Position numbers and translations under genes: made by a program
From: Alphaproteobacteria bacterium
GTDB taxonomy: Bacteria > Pseudomonadota > Alphaproteobacteria > JAUHZC01
DNA: 64,000 bases
Direction: 5' to 3'
Assembly (NCBI GenBank): GCA_023898725.1
Contig: CP060236.1
Coordinates: 562,501-626,500, forward strand
Notes under the pieces: model-generated
Told to the model about the DNA's origin: nothing
Databases searched by the model: none
Seen by the model: only the letters and a program-made list of their open reading frames with translations
In this document: positions 19,617 through 28,400 of the stretch, piece after piece
Numbering within the stretch: position 1 is the first letter of the stretch
Layout of the letters: every line of letters begins with the position of its first letter

Positions 19617-20354
19617 TTAAAGTTCCTCAGCGACCTCATCTTCAGTGTCTGGACTAAGAAGTGCACTTTCATCAGTGTCGCTGGCATCGGCGTCACCAGA
19701 GAGAAGGGCAAGGATGTCATCATCAATTCCGTCCTCAGAGACTGCTGTGCCACCAAATCCCTTTTCTATGCACAGATCTTTTGTTTTTTGGGCTCTGTCT
19801 GCGTGTGCCTTTGCTAAAGCCTGGGCCGTGCGCGCCGCTTTTATTCGTTCATTTACCACAAGTTGTACCTTCTGAACGGTTTCTGCGAGAGCTTTTTCGT
19901 CACTCTGGGCTTTGCGCGCTGCTGCTACGAGTTTTTTTGTCATAAGTTGAGCCTTCTGATGAGCCACTGTGTGAACCTTGAGGGCTTGCTGGGCCTTGCG
20001 TGCCGCTGCTATGTGGTTTTGTGCAGCTTGCCTTGATCCGTCGGCACTTTTCTGGGTTTGTGCCATGTTTTGCTTACAGGCGTTCTGTTGCTGCATTTTT
20101 TCGGATGATTTGTTTGTTGTGTCTGTCATAAAGTCACTATCGAGTCCCAGAAGGTCACTATCGAGTCCCAAAATATCATTTTTGGGTGCAGCCTCTGGCT
20201 CGTTGTTTGTGCTTTCTGCAGAGGATGACCCTTTAAAGGCACCAACGACCCTACCACTGCGTGCTGCTAGGCTTTCAAGCCAGTCTGCACAAATATCTGT
20301 GCTGTAGTAAGCACAAATAGACAAAATTACAAAAAATCTGAAATTCTTCTTCAT
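19617..20354 (-). CDS. Secreted Ala/Lys/Gln-rich coiled-coil protein
   Basis: A 245-residue protein with a signal peptide (FRFFVILSICAYYST). A short duplicated motif follows (DLLGLDSD with ILGLDSD). Residues about 90-195 are a long Ala/Lys/Gln-rich helix with repeats such as AARKAQ and VQKVQ, which should form a coiled coil. The C-terminus is very acidic (DDDILALLSGDADASDTDES). The ATG has AGAAGGA upstream. It sits on the same strand as the TraB/GumN-like gene downstream of it. No family is recognised; such proteins are often periplasmic or surface-linked, but this is inference. Confidence 0.6.
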   Translation of the reverse strand: MKKNFRFFVILSICAYYSTDICADWLESLAARSGRVVGAFKGSSSAESTNNEPEAAPKNDILGLDSDLLGLDSDFMTDTTNKSSEKMQQQNACKQNMAQTQKSADGSRQAAQNHIAAARKAQQALKVHTVAHQKAQLMTKKLVAAARKAQSDEKALAETVQKVQLVVNERIKAARTAQALAKAHADRAQKTKDLCIEKGFGGTAVSEDGIDDDILALLSGDADASDTDESALLSPDTEDEVAEEL

Positions 20355-20403
20355 AGAAAATCCTTCTTAGAAAATATATATTTGTTACGATATAATAAAT
20401 ATA

Positions 20404-21159
20404 TTAATATTCCGCTAAATTATTTTGGTATTTCTGAAAAATTTTATAGAATTGCGTGTTGCCCTCTTGAGGACCTACCCTAATAAACCCACGGGGTTTG
20501 AGGGGTGCAAGTGTTATGCCACCATAGCTGATGCGTTTTAGTTTCAGAACGCGAAGCTTAAAAAAACTGAGAATATTTCGTATTTCACGGTTTTTACCCT
20601 CCGTCAAGGTAAACCGTACAATCCTCTGAGTGTTAGATGTGCTGGCGAGTATATTGCATACAGCAGGCTTGTAGTTCATTCCTTTCACACACACTCCTTT
20701 GTGAATGTGCTCACACATGTGTTTGGGAATTTCTCCCTGAACTGTTACATCATATATTCGTTCAATTGCGCTTGATGGGTGCATGAGTTCTTTAGCAAGA
20801 TCGCCATTGTTTGTAAAAAGAATTAAGCCCTCCGACTCTAAATCCAAACGTCCAACGTTCATTATGTGTCCTAGATCAGGGGGGATATCCTGATGGATTG
20901 TTTTTCGTCCGTGGGTGTCTTTGTGGGTAGAAACGACACCGCGCGGTTTGTGGTATTTCCAAAGGTAAGTTTTGGTCTGGGGCGTGAGAGACTGCCCATC
21001 TACCTTTATTCCACTCTCATCACTGACGTTGTATGCGGGGGTGCGCACGGTCTCATCGTTGTGCGTAACGCGTCCTGCGTGGATGAGTTTTTCGGCATCT
21101 CTGCGTGAGCATATGCCTGCATTCGCAATAAGTTTCGCTATTCGTGCCTCTTTTTTCAT
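20404..21159 (-). CDS. rluB: 23S rRNA pseudouridine synthase, RluB type
   Basis: A 251-residue RsuA/RluB-family enzyme that isomerises a uridine in rRNA. An N-terminal S4 RNA-binding domain (RIAKLIANAGICSRRDAEKL) leads into the catalytic domain with GRLDLESEGLILFTNNGD, where Asp106 is the catalytic residue. KPRGVVST and EGKNREIRNI are further family motifs. The closest match by eye is RluB (target near U2605), but RsuA or RluE cannot be excluded. Its start overlaps the stop of the gene upstream by 4 bases (ATGA), so the two are probably co-translated. Confidence 0.9.
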   Translation of the reverse strand: MKKEARIAKLIANAGICSRRDAEKLIHAGRVTHNDETVRTPAYNVSDESGIKVDGQSLTPQTKTYLWKYHKPRGVVSTHKDTHGRKTIHQDIPPDLGHIMNVGRLDLESEGLILFTNNGDLAKELMHPSSAIERIYDVTVQGEIPKHMCEHIHKGVCVKGMNYKPAVCNILASTSNTQRIVRFTLTEGKNREIRNILSFFKLRVLKLKRISYGGITLAPLKPRGFIRVGPQEGNTQFYKIFQKYQNNLAEY

Positions 21160-21887
21160 TGGTTGCCCGCATACACACGTGTAGCCGCTACAAATCCGGC
21201 GATAATATGCTTGTCGTAGGGTGTTGCGTGAAATTCAGGATGCCATTGAACGCCAAGACAAAAAGGATGGCTGGGATATTCAATGGCTTCGATAATGCCG
21301 TCAGGGGCTCTTGCGGAAATAATTGTGTGGTTGCTTACTCCTTTAACTGCTTGGTGGTGACTGGTGTTGACATCAATTGTTGTTTGCCCAACCAAACGAT
21401 GGAGCAATGTATTGGGGGCAATATGGATTTTATGGGCGGTATGGGCGGCATCATAGTTTTGTAAGTGCTCAAGAGCGTCGGGTACTTGGTCCGGGATGTG
21501 TTGAATGAGCGAGCCTCCTAAGACTACATTGAGAATCTGTTCTCCGCCACATATACCCAAAATGGGCATATCCCGTTTTAAGGCGCCCTCTAAAAGAGCC
21601 ATTTCAAAATTTGTTCGCAGGGGTTTGAGACGTGCTTGAATCGCAGGGGTTAAAGGCTCGCCATAAAGCTCTGGGTTCACATCAAATGCTCCACCCGTTA
21701 CAACAATGCCTGACAATATATCCAAATAATGAGGAACAGCAGCGATATCATGGGGAAGCGCAACGGTCGTCCCACCTGCCGTGATAAAGGAAGTTGTGTA
21801 GTTTTCCCGTAGAGCATACCAGGGATACCGTGAGTAGGTTGGATTTGTCTCAATGTCTAAACTTATGCCAATAATAGGTGTTTTCAT
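21156..21887 (-). CDS. Class I glutamine amidotransferase-like hydrolase (PuuD/peptidase C26)
   Basis: A 243-residue gamma-glutamyl hydrolase-type protein. The catalytic triad is visible: Cys113 in LGICGGEQ, and His216 and Glu218 in GVQWHPEFH. VVTGGAFDVNP is the oxyanion strand typical of the PuuD group. PuuD removes glutamate from gamma-glutamyl-GABA in putrescine breakdown. No other puu genes are nearby, so the substrate here may be another gamma-glutamyl compound. It overlaps rluB by 4 bases on its 3' side and is divergent from the porin gene. Confidence 0.85.
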   Translation of the reverse strand: MKTPIIGISLDIETNPTYSRYPWYALRENYTTSFITAGGTTVALPHDIAAVPHYLDILSGIVVTGGAFDVNPELYGEPLTPAIQARLKPLRTNFEMALLEGALKRDMPILGICGGEQILNVVLGGSLIQHIPDQVPDALEHLQNYDAAHTAHKIHIAPNTLLHRLVGQTTIDVNTSHHQAVKGVSNHTIISARAPDGIIEAIEYPSHPFCLGVQWHPEFHATPYDKHIIAGFVAATRVYAGNQ

Positions 21888-22026
21888 GAGTTTGTATGTC
21901 TCCTGGAGTGTCTAAGGTGTAATTTTATCACATTAAGGCGCATGTTATAAATGCAAAAGACGCCTTAGTCTTGCTACCAAAAATAATATGTATTATGTGT
22001 AAATGAAATACGTAAAGGAGATTAAT

Positions 22027-23472
22027 GTGTTTAAAAAAATGATAATGCAGGTAGCTGCACTAGGACTGGCGCTTGAAAGCGTGTATGCGGATCCGGGTTT
22101 TGTGGGAACTGATCCTCAGGGTTCTGAGAAAGCTGTCGAAAGTAAGCAAAAAAACAAAAGCAATGACGTGTTGAAGCAAGGTGCCCCAAAGCCTGAAAAA
22201 GATGGTGGTATGGACATTCGCCTTTATGGTAAGGCTACAGGAATTATGTATCATGCCAAAAACGCTAAGGATGCAAAGCTTCAAAACAATGGCAAGAAAT
22301 CTAATCTTGGTGTTGCTATGGATGAGACAGCCTTTGGTCTCAAAATGCAAGGCGACACAGCAAAGTTTGGTGGCATGGAATGGGGAGCAAATGTTTCCTT
22401 AACCATGGACAAATACAGCGATAACGTTGTCAAAGATAGCTACATTTATCTGAGGAACATGGAGAAATGGGGTAACTTCCAGATTGGTAACTTTAAAGGT
22501 GTGGAGTATCGCGCGACGAATCAAGTGAAGGATACGCAAACAGGTACAGGGGGTCCTTTAGACAACTCTGATTACCAAAATGCTTTGTTCAATTTGGCAT
22601 CCGGTGTGAATAATGTACAGCTTGATGCAAGAGGTTCTGTGGGTCGTGCCCTAAAAATCATGTGGAACTCCCCCGTGTTAAGCGGTTTCCAGCTTGGTCT
22701 TTCCTATACCCCGAATAGTACGGTAAAGGGATTTGGCACGATGAACAGTAATGCGCCCACTTCTAGTTCAACAGCTAATATTCACAGAGACCCTATTCAC
22801 CCCGATCATAACAATATGTCCAAAAGTGTCCTGGCAACATCATTGACATGGGGTAGAACCCTTAGCAGTGGGGCTAAGGTTAGTCTTGGTGCGACGGTGA
22901 TTAATGGGGCCGCACGAACATACTACTCGAAAGTAAACCAAATAAAGACCGGGACATACCAATACAACCCTGGTTTAATTAACCGTCACAAGATACAATC
23001 TTATGTTTTTGCTGCGGGTTTTGACTATAAGGGTATTGAGGCAGGTGTTCAGTACATCGAAAATGGTAAATCAGGCGAAGCCAAAGAATTCACTGGACGT
23101 AACGCCGGGCGTGGATATGCTGGTGGTTTAGGGTATAACTTTGGTGCTAACAAAATTGGCGTTGGCTACCACCATTTTGTACGTAAGAATGGAACAACTC
23201 CGTTACGGTATACGCCGGCAGTAAAGATCCCAGGTGGGCGCCCAGCGGCTCTGCGCAATAATCAATATCTTGGGAAATCCCATGCTGATACCGTTACAGC
23301 ACAGTTTCAGCATGTGATTACTGATGGTTTGGCTACATTCTTTGAGTATGGTAATTTCCGTTCACGGACAAGTGAGGAAAACTTCCACCTTGCTCAAGAG
23401 CAAAATTACGCTACGGCTGTGCGCAAAAATCAGGCACATACGTTCCTTGTGGGTATTGGAATCTACTTCTAA
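22027..23472 (+). CDS. Outer-membrane porin, general Gram-negative type
   Basis: A 481-residue protein. GTG at 22027 is chosen because AAAGGAG ends 6 bases upstream and gives a clean signal peptide (FKKMIMQVAALGLALESVYA); the ATG at 22003 would add eight residues ahead of it. The mature chain has a short linker, then MDIRLYGKATGIMY and many alternating strands (FEYGNFRSR, GYHHFVRKNG) ending in phenylalanine (GIGIYF), as barrel proteins do. It forms a diffusion channel in the outer membrane. A strong terminator follows at 23490. Similar large porins are common in alphaproteobacterial endosymbionts. Confidence 0.88.
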   Translation: MFKKMIMQVAALGLALESVYADPGFVGTDPQGSEKAVESKQKNKSNDVLKQGAPKPEKDGGMDIRLYGKATGIMYHAKNAKDAKLQNNGKKSNLGVAMDETAFGLKMQGDTAKFGGMEWGANVSLTMDKYSDNVVKDSYIYLRNMEKWGNFQIGNFKGVEYRATNQVKDTQTGTGGPLDNSDYQNALFNLASGVNNVQLDARGSVGRALKIMWNSPVLSGFQLGLSYTPNSTVKGFGTMNSNAPTSSSTANIHRDPIHPDHNNMSKSVLATSLTWGRTLSSGAKVSLGATVINGAARTYYSKVNQIKTGTYQYNPGLINRHKIQSYVFAAGFDYKGIEAGVQYIENGKSGEAKEFTGRNAGRGYAGGLGYNFGANKIGVGYHHFVRKNGTTPLRYTPAVKIPGGRPAALRNNQYLGKSHADTVTAQFQHVITDGLATFFEYGNFRSRTSEENFHLAQEQNYATAVRKNQAHTFLVGIGIYF

Positions 23473-23489
23473 TCCGGACAAAGGCGTGT

Positions 23490-23517
23490 AAAAAAGGGAT
23501 CTTTGGATCCCTTTTTT
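23490..23517 (+). terminator. Rho-independent terminator after porin
   Basis: A 12-bp stem AAAAAAGGGATC/GATCCCTTTTTT with a TTTG loop and a T-rich tail lies 18 bases past the porin stop. Confidence 0.9.
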
Positions 23518-23593
23518 TATGCACGTAGTTCTGAAAAAAATCCTCTGTTTCCCAAAACTTTCTTATGCATAAAAAGTATATCAATCAGGACTA

Positions 23594-24160
23594 TTAACCG
23601 AGATACCGCCCGATATGAATCACGGGTTTTCCATAAGAACGCTTAAATACGGTATGCATCCCGTCTGTCCAGGTGATCTCTTCATCGTGCGTGTGTTCAA
23701 TGACTACGCGCGTATGCGTCCCAATCCAACCGTGTGCGACAAGATGAGTCAATGCGGATGTAAGTTGATCCTGATGGTAGGGTGGGTCAATAAAAACAAC
23801 ATCCATAGGTGTTTGTGTGACACAAAGCATTTGACACGCAACAGCCAAGATAGTTGTGCTATTTTCTACGCGAAGGTTCTTAGTGTTCTGCTGTAAGATT
23901 GTCACAACCTCGGGATGATTCTCACAAAATGTAACGTGAGAGGCCCCATTAGATAACATTTCAAAACCCACGGCTCCTGACCCTGCATAGGCATCAAGAA
24001 CAAAAAGTCCCTCAAGAGTTTCAAAACATACACGAGGAGTATGCTTCAATATATTGATGATTGCTTCACGCACCCGGTTGGATGCTGGTCGTGTGATTGT
24101 TGCAGGAGGTATGATCAACGAACGGTTACGCCATTTTCCTGTAGTAATGCGCAATGCCAT
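23594..24160 (-). CDS. rsmD: 16S rRNA (guanine966-N2)-methyltransferase
   Basis: A 188-residue Rossmann-fold methyltransferase that modifies G966 of 16S rRNA using S-adenosylmethionine. RITTGKWRNRSL and TRPASNRVREAI are RsmD N-terminal signatures. The cofactor loop DAYAGSGAVGFEML is at 56-69 and the catalytic DPPY at 125-128. The length matches the family. It lies 14 bases downstream of hslU on the same strand, so it probably shares the hslVU transcript. Confidence 0.95.
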   Translation of the reverse strand: MALRITTGKWRNRSLIIPPATITRPASNRVREAIINILKHTPRVCFETLEGLFVLDAYAGSGAVGFEMLSNGASHVTFCENHPEVVTILQQNTKNLRVENSTTILAVACQMLCVTQTPMDVVFIDPPYHQDQLTSALTHLVAHGWIGTHTRVVIEHTHDEEITWTDGMHTVFKRSYGKPVIHIGRYLG

Positions 24161-24174
24161 TAAGAAATGACCCC

Positions 24175-25488
24175 TTAGAGAATGAACTTTGACAAATCAA
24201 TTTGCTTGACTAGAGAACCTACCCGTGTGCGCACCAATGCTGCATCAATGGTGTATGTTGATCCCTGCACGTCACTGGCGGTGAAATTAATTTCTTCAAG
24301 AAGTTTCTCCAATACTGTGTGGAGACGTCGTGCGCCAATATTTTCAACGTGTTGGTTCAGCTCAACGGAAATCATTGCAATTTCATGAATAGCATCCTTG
24401 GAAAACTCCAGAGCAACATTTTCGGTTTTCAAGAGGGCTGTATACTGCTCAATAAGACTGGACTCCGTTTCTGTTAAAATGCGAACAAAGTCATCGACAC
24501 TTAATGGTGATAATTCTACGCGAATGGGAAGCCTTCCTTGTAATTCAGGAAGAAGATCTGAAGGTTTTGTGAGGTGAAAAGCCCCGGAGGTAATAAATAA
24601 AACATGATCTGTGCGCACAACGCCATGTTTTGTTGATACAGCTGTTCCCTCAATTAGAGGCAACAAATCGCGCTGAACTCCTTCGCGACTGACATCTCCG
24701 CCGGAACGCTCAGCGCGCGTTGTTATTTTGTCTATTTCGTCGATAAAAACAATCCCATGTTGTTCAACGCGGATGCGTGCATCATGGATAATGGCATCCC
24801 CATCAAGCATTTCCTCGGTGATTTGATCGATCAAAATGCGCCGTCCTTGCGCAACGGTTACGCGTCGTTTTTTCTTCGGCGGTGTGCCCATTCCTTTGAG
24901 AATATCCCCTAGGTTCATCATTCCCATCTGGGCTCCTGGCACGCCTGGAAGGTCCATCATACCCAGGGGGCTTTTAGGAGTTTCACTGACCTGAATATCA
25001 ATCTCTTTATCTTCAAAGCCACCATCCGCCAGCCCCTTACGGAAGGCGTCTTGTGTGATTTCAGCACTCGTTACCCCAACAAGTGCCTTCAGGATCTCAC
25101 TCTCGGCTTTTTCTTTGGCTACCTGTGATACCGCAGCCATGCGCTCAGCGCGTACCATAGTAATTGCCGTTTCTAAAAGATCACGAATAATCTGCTCAAC
25201 ATCACGGCCAACGTAACCAACTTCGGTAAACTTTGTGGCTTCAACCTTAATAAAAGGGGCGTTAACAAGTTTTGCAAGGCGCCGCGCAATTTCTGTTTTT
25301 CCTACACCTGTAGGGCCCAACATGAGAATATTTTTAGGAACAATTTCTTCTTGGAGGCTTGTTTCGACATGTTGTCGGCGCCAGCGATTTCTGAGGGCAA
25401 CAGCCACTGCCCGCTTTGCTTCTTTTTGAGCAACAATGTGGCGATCAAGCTCACGAACAATTTCTTGAGGAGTAAGAGCAGTTTTCAT
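24175..25488 (-). CDS. hslU: HslU, ATPase subunit of the HslUV protease
   Basis: A 437-residue AAA+ unfoldase that feeds substrates to HslV. It begins TPQEIVRELDRHIVAQKEAK, with Walker A GPTGVGKT at 58-65, the pore loop GYVGRD at 91-96, the insertion (I) domain to about 230, and Walker B FIDEID at 248-253. The C-terminal LSKFIL tail is the peptide that docks into HslV. hslV lies directly upstream with a 3-base gap, the standard operon order. Confidence 0.98.
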   Translation of the reverse strand: MKTALTPQEIVRELDRHIVAQKEAKRAVAVALRNRWRRQHVETSLQEEIVPKNILMLGPTGVGKTEIARRLAKLVNAPFIKVEATKFTEVGYVGRDVEQIIRDLLETAITMVRAERMAAVSQVAKEKAESEILKALVGVTSAEITQDAFRKGLADGGFEDKEIDIQVSETPKSPLGMMDLPGVPGAQMGMMNLGDILKGMGTPPKKKRRVTVAQGRRILIDQITEEMLDGDAIIHDARIRVEQHGIVFIDEIDKITTRAERSGGDVSREGVQRDLLPLIEGTAVSTKHGVVRTDHVLFITSGAFHLTKPSDLLPELQGRLPIRVELSPLSVDDFVRILTETESSLIEQYTALLKTENVALEFSKDAIHEIAMISVELNQHVENIGARRLHTVLEKLLEEINFTASDVQGSTYTIDAALVRTRVGSLVKQIDLSKFIL

Positions 25489-25491
25489 GGT

Positions 25492-26022
25492 TTAAATCTT
25501 TTCAAGGCTAAGGTTATTGTTTGTGAAAACACAAATATCAGCAGCTATTTTCATGGCTCGGGTAACGATATCTTCGGCTGTCAATGATTCAATGGGATAG
25601 AGGGCGCGAGCGGCAGCAAGGGCATAAGGTCCTCCTGATCCAATACCTATTATGTCATCATCTGGCTCTAAAACATCGCCATTTCCAGTAAGAATCAGAG
25701 ACACATCTTTGTTTGCAACAGCCATCATGGCCTCAAGTTTTCGCAGGTATTTATCCGTGCGCCAATCTTTGGTCATTTCCACACAGGCACGTTGGAGTTG
25801 ATGAGGATACTGCTCAAGCTTTGCTTCTAACTTTTCAAAAAGAGCCAGAGCATCAGCTGTTGCCCCTGCGAAACCAGCAATTACGTGACCATCAGAAAGA
25901 AGCCGTACCTTGCATGCATTGGATTTGACTTTCATATTACCCATCGAAACCTGACCATCACTGGCTAAAACAACCTGATTGCCCTTGCGTACGGATAAGA
26001 TAGTTGTGCCGTGCCACTCCAT
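25492..26022 (-). CDS. hslV: HslV, proteolytic subunit of the HslUV protease
   Basis: A 176-residue threonine peptidase of the proteasome fold. ATG 26022 is chosen because AAGGA lies just upstream and it places the expected MEWHG propeptide before the catalytic threonine (Thr6 of the precursor, GTTILSVRKGNQVV). The open frame extends further upstream to 26163, but that part has no family match. GFAGATADA, KDWRTDKYLRKLEA and GSGGPYALAAARAL are conserved family blocks. It forms a dodecamer capped by HslU. Confidence 0.97.
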   Translation of the reverse strand: MEWHGTTILSVRKGNQVVLASDGQVSMGNMKVKSNACKVRLLSDGHVIAGFAGATADALALFEKLEAKLEQYPHQLQRACVEMTKDWRTDKYLRKLEAMMAVANKDVSLILTGNGDVLEPDDDIIGIGSGGPYALAAARALYPIESLTAEDIVTRAMKIAADICVFTNNNLSLEKI

Positions 26023-26198
26023 AGTATTTCCTTGCGTGTGTGTCATACTGTGCTGAAACATACAACATAATGAAGCAATGGCAAATATGTTGTTTCCCGT
26101 ATGCGTGTCTGATTTGACAAAATCCTTGTGAAGCTCTGTTTTTCCTTGACCAGTGTGGCGCAATCCTGCATGTTCACTCCAAGCGAAAGCACGCTTTT

Positions 26199-27695
26199 GT
26201 GAAACATAACGATAGAGTAAATTACGTGCGCGATCTGCAGCAGGTTTTTTCCCGTATTAGGCAGTTTTTATGGCCAATTCGCCGGCATGAGCTTATAAAG
26301 TTTCTGCCTATGGCTGGAATGATGTTTTGCATACTGTTTAATTATACCGTTTTACGCAACACAAAGGACTCATTAGTGATTTCTTCGATGGGGACGTCTG
26401 TAATTCCCTTCATTAAGGGATTTGTTGTTCTTCCTGTCTCGATGTTATTTGTAGTTCTTTACTCAAAGCTTTGTAATACCCTTTCGCGTGGTGCTCTTTT
26501 CCATACTTTTACGGGTGTTTTTATTGTTTTTTTCTTTCTCTACAGTACGTACCTTTATCCGAACAGAAATCTTGTTCAGCCAGATGCTGCCACTATTGAC
26601 GCTCTCAAGTTGGCGTATCCCCACCTGCAGCACGTATGGAGTTTGTATGAAAACTGGACATATACGGCTTTCTATGTTTTTGCGGAGCTATGGGGATCTG
26701 TATCTCTTGGACTCCTTTTTTGGCAGTTTGCTAATGAGGTGACGCATATTGAGGAGGCCAAACGTTTTTATGCGATGTTTGCTTTTCTAGGACATTTTGC
26801 CCTTATTATTGGCGGTTATGCTGTGCAAGCGCAGGTGGGGGCGGATTGTGATGCGCACTTCACCTTCATTTTTACAGCAGTTATCTTTTTTGCATTGGCT
26901 GCGAATGCTTTATATTGGTTTCTCAATCATTTTGTTGTGCACGAGCGTGTTTATGCAGACAGTGTAGTGGTCGTCAAAAAGCGTCCTAAGCTTTCGGTGC
27001 GTCAAAGTTTAAAAGAAATTATGCGCTCTAAATATTTGGGCCTTATTGGTGTGTTGGTCTTTTCATATAACTTTTCGATGAATCTGATTGGGCTGGTGTG
27101 GAAAACGCAGTTGAAGCTCCAGTTTCCTGATGTTCTAGCCCTCAACAATTTTATGGGCCAATATCAGTCGGTTGTGGGTCTGGTAACAGTACTGACCATC
27201 CCTTTTGTGAAAAGTATCGTGGAGCGCATGAGTTGGTATGTTGCTGCAATTATGACACCTCTAGTGCTCTTAGGTACGGGGATTTTATTCTTTTTCTTTG
27301 TTTTTCAGGGGCATTTAGTTGCTGATATGATTGATGATTTTGGTTTAACACCTGTATATGTAGCTGTTATTATTGGTGCCATTCAACAACTTCTTAGTAA
27401 AAGTTGTAAATACGCGCTTTTTGACCCGACGAAAGAAATGGCTTATATTCCCTTGGATGACGAGCTTAAATCGAAAGGAAAAGCAGCTGTCGATGTGTTC
27501 GGTATGAGTTTTAGCAAGGCTTTTGCAGGATATTTAACGGGGATTATGCTTGCAATCTTCGCAATCACAGACCTAATGATCATCGCGCCCTTTATGGCGA
27601 TTATGATCATTGGAAGCATTTTTATATGGATGTGGGCCGTGAAGCGTTTGAGTATTCTTTACAAGAAGATCATTGACCGCGATCATGCGGCATAG
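26199..27695 (+). CDS. ATP/ADP translocase (nucleotide transporter, Tlc/NTT family)
   Basis: A 498-residue carrier with about twelve membrane segments. Signatures of the rickettsial/chlamydial/plastid NTT family are visible: KFLPMAGMMFCILFNYTVLRNTKDSLV near the N-terminus, ELWGSVSLGLLFWQFANE, ITHIEEAKRFY and KYALFDPTKEMAYIPLD near the C-terminus. Family members import host ATP in exchange for ADP, or import other nucleotides. GTG 26199 is the first start; a GTG at 26223-26225 is possible. It diverges from hslV. This gene is the strongest evidence for an intracellular lifestyle. Which nucleotides it moves cannot be read from sequence. Confidence 0.95.
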   Translation: MKHNDRVNYVRDLQQVFSRIRQFLWPIRRHELIKFLPMAGMMFCILFNYTVLRNTKDSLVISSMGTSVIPFIKGFVVLPVSMLFVVLYSKLCNTLSRGALFHTFTGVFIVFFFLYSTYLYPNRNLVQPDAATIDALKLAYPHLQHVWSLYENWTYTAFYVFAELWGSVSLGLLFWQFANEVTHIEEAKRFYAMFAFLGHFALIIGGYAVQAQVGADCDAHFTFIFTAVIFFALAANALYWFLNHFVVHERVYADSVVVVKKRPKLSVRQSLKEIMRSKYLGLIGVLVFSYNFSMNLIGLVWKTQLKLQFPDVLALNNFMGQYQSVVGLVTVLTIPFVKSIVERMSWYVAAIMTPLVLLGTGILFFFFVFQGHLVADMIDDFGLTPVYVAVIIGAIQQLLSKSCKYALFDPTKEMAYIPLDDELKSKGKAAVDVFGMSFSKAFAGYLTGIMLAIFAITDLMIIAPFMAIMIIGSIFIWMWAVKRLSILYKKIIDRDHAA

Positions 27696-27703
27696 GCGAC
27701 CGC

Positions 27704-28039
27704 ATGCCCTATGATACCCAGAACGTTTTTGGAAAAATTTTACGTGGAGAAATCCCTTGTACGCCCGTGTATGAGGATGAACATGTACTGGCTTTTCTAG
27801 ATATTGCCCCCCAAGCCCCCGTGCATGTTTTGGTAATTCCTAAATGTGAGGCCATTTCCTTTGATGATTTTGTAACGAAACCACCATCTGATGTGATTGC
27901 CTTTTTTACCGCTGTACGCACCGTTGCCCATCACTTGGGGCTGCAGGAGTCTGGGTACCGTTTAGTAATGAACCATGGCGACGATGGTGGACAAGAAGTT
28001 GCGCATTTCCATGTCCATATCCTTGGCGGTAAAATATAA
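27704..28039 (+). CDS. HIT-family nucleotide hydrolase (HinT-like)
   Basis: A 111-residue histidine-triad protein. The triad HFHVHI is at 101-106, with His103 the likely nucleophile, and ILRGEIPCTPVYEDEHVLAFLDI is the typical N-terminus. HinT-type enzymes cleave nucleoside phosphoramidates such as AMP-lysine. It starts 8 bases after the ATP/ADP translocase stop and is probably co-transcribed. The link to nucleotide uptake is suggestive only. Confidence 0.92.
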   Translation: MPYDTQNVFGKILRGEIPCTPVYEDEHVLAFLDIAPQAPVHVLVIPKCEAISFDDFVTKPPSDVIAFFTAVRTVAHHLGLQESGYRLVMNHGDDGGQEVAHFHVHILGGKI

Positions 28040-28106
28040 ATAGGCTTAGATTTTTCTTGTGCTCACAGTGGTTTGTTACTAGGTTGTTATCCACAAGAAA
28101 AGGATT

Positions 28107-28394
28107 ATGTACATGACAAAAGTCGGCGGTATTGCGGCTGATCATTTAAATCAATTGATTGCCCGTGTTGAAACACTTGAACAGGAAAAAGCCCAGCTGG
28201 CTGAGCACATCCGAGAAGTTTTTGCAGAGGCAAAACACAACGGTTTTGATGTCAAAACCTTGCGTCAGATTTTAAAGCTCCGCAAAATGGACAAAGATGA
28301 GCGCGATGAGCAGGAACACCTGCTTGAGCTTTATAAAGCAGCGCTTGGTATGCGTCCTTCATTAGATCAAGAAGCAGATTCTTTTGATGAATAA
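28107..28394 (+). CDS. gapR: GapR-family DNA-binding protein (DUF2312)
   Basis: A 95-residue helical protein. The N-terminal coiled coil (LNQLIARVETLEQEKAQLAEHI) is followed by EVFAEAKHNGFDVKTLRQILKLRKMDKDER and LLELYKAALGM, the conserved DUF2312 blocks. In Caulobacter GapR binds overtwisted DNA and assists topoisomerases. The family is nearly confined to alphaproteobacteria, supporting the taxonomic call. The start may be ATG 28107 or ATG 28113; AAAGG upstream fits the second slightly better. It is convergent with the next gene, with 6 bases between. Confidence 0.92.
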   Translation: MYMTKVGGIAADHLNQLIARVETLEQEKAQLAEHIREVFAEAKHNGFDVKTLRQILKLRKMDKDERDEQEHLLELYKAALGMRPSLDQEADSFDE

Positions 28395-28400
28395 GGTGTT

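Noticed and set aside
26023..26163. Longer N-terminus for HslV
   Set aside because: The extension matches no family and the ribosome site and propeptide fit the start at 26022.
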